A stretch of 64,000 nucleotides of DNA from Aralia elata (Eukaryota; Streptophyta; Magnoliopsida; Apiales; Araliaceae), in NCBI GenBank assembly GCA_034770075.1, contig CM068388.1, forward strand, positions 14,097,653 to 14,161,652, in the 5' to 3' direction. Below, in pieces: positions 58,151 through 64,000 of this stretch. Below the pieces are notes generated by a model that worked only from the letters and a program-made list of their open reading frames with translations, did no database searches and was not told the DNA's origin. Both the position numbers and the translations under genes were made by a program. Every line of letters starts with the position of its first letter. Within the stretch, counting starts at the first letter, position 1.

Positions 58151-58933
58151 AAAAAAAAAATTAAAATGCAAAATTGATGAGTATGGAATTTATTATGTTT
58201 TCATTCCTTAATGCTTGATCTTTTGTCTTTATTATGTGCCTAAATAAACTCATTATTCTTATATTTTGATTTAAGATGCAATTTAAGGAGTCCGTGACTT
58301 TGGAGATAATTTAGAGGATAAATAAAGCATTATTTGGACTTGAAGCGAAAGAAAAGGCAAAGCTGTAATTACGCACGTGTGGGCTAACAGTGGCTAGAGA
58401 GTCGCAGCGCTAAAGGAAGAGAGCCGCAACGGTGAACTAGAGAATCGTGGCGCTATAGTAGGGGGTCGCGACGCTGGTGCGTCTGATTTGGCTGAGTTTT
58501 GCGCGTTTTGTCATGCTTTTTGATTCCAAATAGGATTGTTATTCCTCTTAAATTAGGGTTTTCCTATGTAAACTATAATACATGTTATTAGACACTTGAG
58601 AAGGGATCCTTGACTAGAAACTCTCTCTCTATTATTCTCTAGTGATTTTCATGACTATGTATAGCTAAATTTCTATTCTTGGATTAAGGAGACGGAAGCC
58701 TCAAATTATTACGTTGTGAGATCTAAATGGTTTTAATTGTTCAATTATTATTTTGAGTATTGATTATTCTTCTGCACTTAATTTTTATGATTGATATGTT
58801 TAATTGCTAGGATGCATACTAGTTTATTATTCGTTGAAATCTACTACTAAATTAGAAATCAAATCCGTAATTGTTTGATCACTATAATTTGTGAAGCAAC
58901 TAAGGTTAATAATTAACAGTAAATCAGAAGATT

Positions 58934-61900
58934 TGTAACGACCGGGAATTTTGGATTTACCTTGTAATTCGAAATTTTAAATATTAATGAATATATTATA
59001 TTTTATTAATATTATTTTTGTGTTACGTGTCTAAAGGTTGTGTGACAACCTGGATTATGTGAATGCATGAAATTTTATGTGTTATAGTTTTATTTAAGTG
59101 AATAATTGATTTTGTGTAACGTCGCTAAATTACTATTCACGGGACACGTTTCCCGAGACACTATTCACGCTATAATATTTTTGTGTCTTTTTGATTTTAA
59201 TAAATCTCATAAATACGTGTATGCGTACAAATAATTTTTCCAAGCGTCGGAAATTTTATTTGAGTTGATACGTGATTTTATCCGTATCCGAAATGTGTTA
59301 TATGGGTGTTCTGAATGTTTGGACAAATCCCATAATAATTATTTTTATACATCCCAATATTTTATGGGAGTACCCATTTTAATTTTGGGTAGAGTTATTT
59401 ACCAGTTTTGGTACAAAAGTGGGAGTTTTTAAATATATTTTTGTGTATTTGGGTATTTATTTTGGCGTGTTACTCCAAGAGGGAACCAACCCCCAAATTT
59501 AGACCAATCAAATGCTAGGAGGGAGAGGTTAGCCGGCAAGCTTCATGGAGCACCCAACCCACTCCCTTCATTCTCCCAAAATTACTCATCCACTCTCCCA
59601 TTCCATTCAAACCATTCCATTCAAACCATTCCATTCAAACCATTCCATTTCTCTCTTGCATTCCATCAAACCATCCCATCAGCAGATAGAGAGAGAGGGA
59701 GAGAGCTGCAAAGAGGAAGAAGAGAGAAGGAGAAGGTCACCGGAAAAGGAAGAAAGTCGCCGAAAAAAGGAAGGGGGAGGAAGAAAAAGGCACGGGTGGA
59801 AGAAGAAGAGAATCCAAGCAAGAAGATCTCAAGCCAAGCAAAACCTAGCAATCTTCTTAACCTCTAGGAAGCATTTACAGAGGTAAACAACCAACCAAAT
59901 CCATTCCATTCAATTTCTTGTAAAGATTTTTAAGTTTTTCTTAGTTTTGAGCTGTTAAGCTTGTGGGTCGGATTTATAGCGATTCTTGGTGTTTTTGTTT
60001 GTTGTGATTGTTTGTAAATGTTGTTAAGAGACTATAGAAGCCATTAATAATATTAAAGTGGAACAAAAACGCAAGAAATCCTTACCTTGGCTTAACGGAG
60101 CAAGAATAATGGACAAAACATGGACTTTGGACATTCGGACCATTTTAGAGGACTATAAAGCTATGATTTCGTGTTTGTTAATTTTATTTGTTATTATGGT
60201 ATTGTAGCTCCATGGGTTACAAAGCTAACCTAGTTGGAATGGAGTAAAAAGGAGTTAAAACGAGTTCGTAGTAATGATTTTTGTAAAACTTGTCAAGAAC
60301 TCAAAGAATAGAGTATGAACTTTGCACTTTGGCTTAAGATTTGGCCATGTTAATGTTTATGGGTAATGAACTCTTTTCAGCGGGTCCAACACTTATATTT
60401 TTATCCTAAATGATTGAACAAGTTAGTTATTTATGCCTTGTTAAACCTCAACCTTAATTACTTAGCTGTTTATTAAGTGTCAACCAAATTGGTATTGTCT
60501 TAAGGCGTAAATTGAGTAACTTGGATGCAACTTACATTTTGTTTCCGGGGGCGCTGCCCCCTTAGACCCCCGCCAGCTCACCGGCGAGCTGGGCAGCCGC
60601 TCGCTCACCGAGGAGCGAGACCCCCGACTGGGTAGTCGTAGGGCAATCAATGTGTTTTAATGATGCAGCGTTCGTTTTGAACCTAGACTTTATATAATTA
60701 ATTGTTATACGAATATGTATTTATATGTGTAGGATATTAAGGAGCATGTGTTGTAATATTATAGCAGCGCTTCAGACAAGTTTCCTAACCCGCACAACTT
60801 TTATTATTGTGCGAGTTTATTCTTATGAATTGCAAGTTTCTTAACTTCATTCTTTCTATATATTGAATGCAAGTTCTTTCTTAACCCTTGTCTAACCCTC
60901 GTGTTGAGCAAGTTTCGAAGCCTTATACACTATTCTTTTTATTTCGTGCAAACAGGTGTATATATGCAAGTTTCCTATCTTAACTCAATTTAATTATTGA
61001 GCCAGTTTTCCTCAACCGTACAACTTTTGTTTATTGTGCGAGTTGCTTGTTAATTGAGCAATCATTCTATATTATTGTAAGTTCCTTACTCAACTGTTTT
61101 CATTTGAGCAAGTTTTCTATTTTATACAAATGTTGTATATTGTTGCAAGTTTCATGACTCAAATCGAGTTATTTCTTTCAAGTTATATTAGTGGATTAAT
61201 TATTGTTAATTATTCCACATCAAGGATAAATTATTGATGTTCGCAGCTTATGCATTTGAATTCATTATCTGTTATTGGATTGTGAAACGTTAAGTTCTTC
61301 ATTCATGAACTGTTTAAGGAAATAGTCTACGCTATTTGTTTCGGCTAGACATGTACAGGTTATTATTTTAAAAGCGATCCAAACCGGTTGTTGGTATGGA
61401 TTCTTGGACTGAGAGAGCAACCCTTATGTAGGGGATTTTAATGTGTCGGTTATTCGATGCAGTCAGAGCTAAATGTTATGCATATACATAAGGTACGAGA
61501 GGTTGATCCCCTCCAGTACTACTGACGGGCCAGATGTTTAAAGGGGTTAGTTGAATAACTGATCCTTTGGCCAAAAAGTTCATGGTCTATTGGACCACTC
61601 AGCAGTAAATAATTAATATTCATTGTTTCATTTGAAATTTGATTATATTGTCAGCTATTTCTTCAATGTTCTTAAATTATTAAACTGTGCGATTATTATT
61701 CTCATTCATTCATGATATATCTTCTTTATTCATTTTAAACTTGCTGAGCAAAATAGTTGCTCACCCTTGCTATATCATGAACCTATTGCAGTTAAGCCGG
61801 GGAGTTCCAAAGCGGACAAAGGCAAAGGAAAGTTTAAGGAATAGTTATATGTACTATCCCGTTATGTAATCGTGGAATCGTTTTGTATTATTATTGTATT

Positions 61901-62077
61901 CTGCGATGTATTTTATTTAAGGTTATAGATCTTGGGACCGTAGTAAACCTTTTGTAATGAACAACATATGTTTATTTATTCCGCATTAGTTGATTTATGT
62001 TGTTAAGAGGTGTATGGATGTATTTTATCGTGAGCACCAGATTCGAGGTATTGGTACCTGAATTTGGGGGTGTCACA
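58934..62077 (+). mobile_element. solo LTR, 3144 bp, AGATT target duplication
   Basis: It starts TGTAACGACCGGG and ends GGGGGTGTCACA, with perfect 5-bp duplications AGATT at 58929-58933 and 62078-62082. No internal retrotransposon region is present, so it is a solo LTR left by recombination between two LTRs. It is large for a plant Gypsy LTR. It contains a leader-like purine- and AC-rich part (59540-59880), a GC-rich island (60546-60640) and a series of small stem-loops (60770-61180). The 113-codon open frame at 59545 is low-complexity. Confidence 0.92.
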
Positions 62078-62548
62078 AGATTGTTAGGAAGAATACTAAA
62101 CTAAATTAATGCAACCGTTTGTGCTTGTGTTGTTTAGCTTCATCGATTTTTCTAATTCTTAAAGTTGTTACTAGATTAAACTTCCAGCGCTTGTCTAAAG
62201 TTGTTTAGTAGTTAGGGTTATTTAGATCGTTTGTTTCTATCTAATTATAATTAAGGAAAGATACGGAAGTAATTCCAACGGTGAATATTCAAAATATTAA
62301 TTGTTTATGCTAGAGTCAATGATCAGTGGAAGTTGACTTAATCCAAGGCTCATTTCTCTGATTTATTTCGTTAGTAGTATATTAGTTTACTTTATTCAAC
62401 AAATATTCAAAACCTCCCTTTTTGGGTATACAAATAATAAATTTAGATTAATCACTCTCTGTGCGATCGACTCTTACTTGCACTATTACATAAATATTTT
62501 TCGCAGTAAGGTTTTATTTTGGGTTGCCTGCGACAGCACACCAAATTT

Positions 62549-62566
62549 TGGCGCCGTTGTCGGGGA
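62549..62566 (+). other. primer-binding site of Athila-type element 2
   Basis: TGGCGCCGTTGTCGGGGA has one mismatch to the TGGCGCCGTTGCCGGGGA site of Athila/Tat elements. It lies just after the LTR end. Confidence 0.9.
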
Positions 62567-62608
62567 GTGATTGTTTGTTTCTATTTATTCTTTATTTCTT
62601 TTTAGTTT

Positions 62609-64000
62609 ATGACTCAATCGTCTCACTCTATTGATTTAAAGTTTGATCCAAAAATTGAGAGGACTACACGCAGGTTGAAAAAAAAGGCTCGTTAAGTTCA
62701 AAGCACAACTGCAAATTCTGAAGAAGCTTTTGTTGCATCACCTGGTCTAAATATATCGCTTGAATTACTCTCTAGTAGTTCATCCAGTGATTTAGAAGAC
62801 ATGGCTACTGCTAATAACAGAACTCTAAATGAGTTGGCTACTCTTAATCTTAATCAATAACCCTCATGCATTACATTTCCTAATCTAGATACTAATACTC
62901 ATTTTGAATTAAAATCTGGACTAATACATCTTCTACCTACTTTTCATGGTCTTTCAGGTGAAGACCCTCACAAACATTTAAAGGAATTTCATGTGGTATG
63001 CACGAGTATGAAGCCTACCGGAGTAACCGAGGAACAAATCAAATTGAGAGCTTTTTTGTTTTCTTTGAAAGATTTGGCTAAGGATTGACTTTACTATCTA
63101 CCCTCCGGAAGTATCACCACATGGAAAGAGATGAAAAGATTATTTTTAGTGAAATATTTTTCCACTTCAAGGGCAGCCAACATTCGAAAATCAATTTGTG
63201 ATGTGAGGCAAAACAATAGAAAATCCCTACACGAGTATTGCGAACGTTTCAAAAGACTATGTGCAAGTTGTCCCCATCATCAAATGAGTGACCAGCTTCT
63301 CATCCAATATTTCTATGAAGGTCTTTTGTCTACCGATAGAAACATGATTGACGCTGCTAGTGGAAAAGCTTTGGTGGATTAAACTCCCGAGGCTGCGAGA
63401 AATTTGATTGCAAATATGGCGACTAACTCTCAACAATTTGGCACTAGACTTGATTTTTTACCTAAGAATGCTAGTGAGGTACAAATTTCTTCTATTGAAC
63501 AACAGATTGCGAGTTTAACCTCTCTTGTTCGTTAATTAGGTGCAGGTAGTACACAACAAGTAAAAGCTTGCGAAATTTGTGCGGTAGTAGTGTGCCCAAC
63601 TCTTCAAAAGGAGTCCATTGAACAAGTGAACGCAACAAGTGGCTTTCATGGACAACCACAACGAAAATATGATCCTTATTCAAACACCTATAATCCTGGA
63701 TAGAAGGATCATCCAAATTATAGCTATGGGAACCCACAAGCCAATCAACCCGCAAATTAAAATTAAGTTACTAACAATACAAGCCGTAGTATCCCCAATA
63801 GACAACAACATGGCCAATCTTATAACTCTACTATGTCTTTAGAAGATATTGTTAAATCTCTTACCACTAACACTTTGCAATTTCAACAGGAAACAAGGGC
63901 AAGCATTCAAAATTTAGATACTCAAATGGGACAAATGGCAACCGTAATTAGTCGCTTCGAGGTGCAAGGTTTGGGGAAATTACCCTCTTAAACAGTGGTG
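62609..64000 (+). pseudogene. Athila-type gag, decayed, 3' partial
   Basis: An ATG at 62609 opens a short leader frame that ends at a TAA after KKKAR, in the same place as in the first element. The likely gag start is the ATG at about 62801 (MATANNRTLNEL). The core follows: GLSGEDPHKHLKEFHVVCTS, KSICDVRQNNRKSLHEYCER, LCASCPHHQMSDQLLIQYF and DRNMIDAASGKALVD. There are stops at a conserved tryptophan (KD-stop-LYYLPSG), after ALVD and in several later places. A glutamine/asparagine-rich linker and a coiled-coil-like stretch (FQQETRASIQNLDTQMGQMA) continue to the window end. Confidence 0.88.

Larger units (their letters stand above)
58175..64000 (+). mobile_element. Athila-type Gypsy element 2, 5' part, with nested solo LTR
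   Basis: The LTR starts TGATGAGTATGGAATTTATT at 58175, resembling the start of the first Athila LTR, and ends at 62543 before the primer-binding site. Removing the nested solo LTR and one duplication leaves about 1.2 kb of LTR. A gag frame follows, related to that of the element at 9606. The element runs past the window end. Confidence 0.85.

Noticed and set aside
59545..59886. 113-codon open frame with HS/PF repeats then K/E/R-rich tail
   Set aside because: It lies inside the solo LTR and is a translation of simple repeats (CCATTCAAA units, then a purine-rich run).
1..64000. Canonical tRNA, rRNA or snRNA genes
   Set aside because: None was recognised; the only tRNA-like segment (31955-32030) lacks a convincing cloverleaf.

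Overview
This is a window of plant nuclear DNA, almost certainly from a eudicot. It is AT-rich, has short GT-AG introns, and consists mainly of nested, decayed transposable elements of typical plant superfamilies: Athila-type and other Gypsy, Copia, CACTA, hAT, MULE and Stowaway. I see one apparently intact host gene, a four-exon pectate lyase at 47354-49378. The species cannot be named from sequence alone. The pectate lyase resembles the pollen pectate-lyase subfamily known from Asteraceae and conifers, but that is a weak clue.

Layout. 1-1747: 3' part of a hAT element with an uninterrupted transposase C-terminus. 1748-5949: gene-free sequence, probably a large LTR on the minus strand. 5950-9605: gene-free AT-rich DNA with two small foldback MITEs. 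9606-24298: a decayed Athila-type element with both LTRs, interrupted between protease and reverse transcriptase by a 5.2-kb CACTA element (13907-19124). 24299-25730: a Copia-type LTR remnant with a hairpin tandem array. 25731-37534: the right part of a second CACTA element carrying fragments of YKT6-like and RTEL1-like genes. It is split by a 8.9-kb Copia element (27374-36273), which is split by a third CACTA-like element (30200-34221) carrying the last exon of a PIN1-type isomerase gene, which in turn holds an 804-bp hAT element. 37535-41574: a minus-strand Gypsy LTR and gag, split by a 1.26-kb hAT element carrying a plant-mobile-domain fragment. 41834-42091: a Stowaway MITE. 42480-45690: a minus-strand Copia gag, split by a Pack-MULE carrying COG8 fragments (42775-44077) and by a 509-bp solo LTR. 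47300-49450: the pectate lyase gene. 50333-54973: a probable fourth CACTA element with a 604-bp hAT MITE inside. 55220-55477: a second Stowaway copy. 55956-58150: six tandem copies of a ~365-bp foldback unit. 58175-64000: the start of a second Athila-type element, whose LTR is split by a 3.1-kb solo LTR.

The main theme is repeated capture of host gene pieces, introns included, by unrelated DNA transposon families (CACTA, hAT, MULE) within about 30 kb. Several boundaries are fixed by target-site duplications readable in the sequence: AGATT, CCATT, CCAATCCC, TTCCTACT, ACTTTATC, ATTAATATTT, and TA for the Stowaway pair. Nearly every retroelement reading frame is broken. Some stops fit C-to-T or G-to-A decay of CGA or TGG codons. 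All alignments here were made by eye, and no database search was run.
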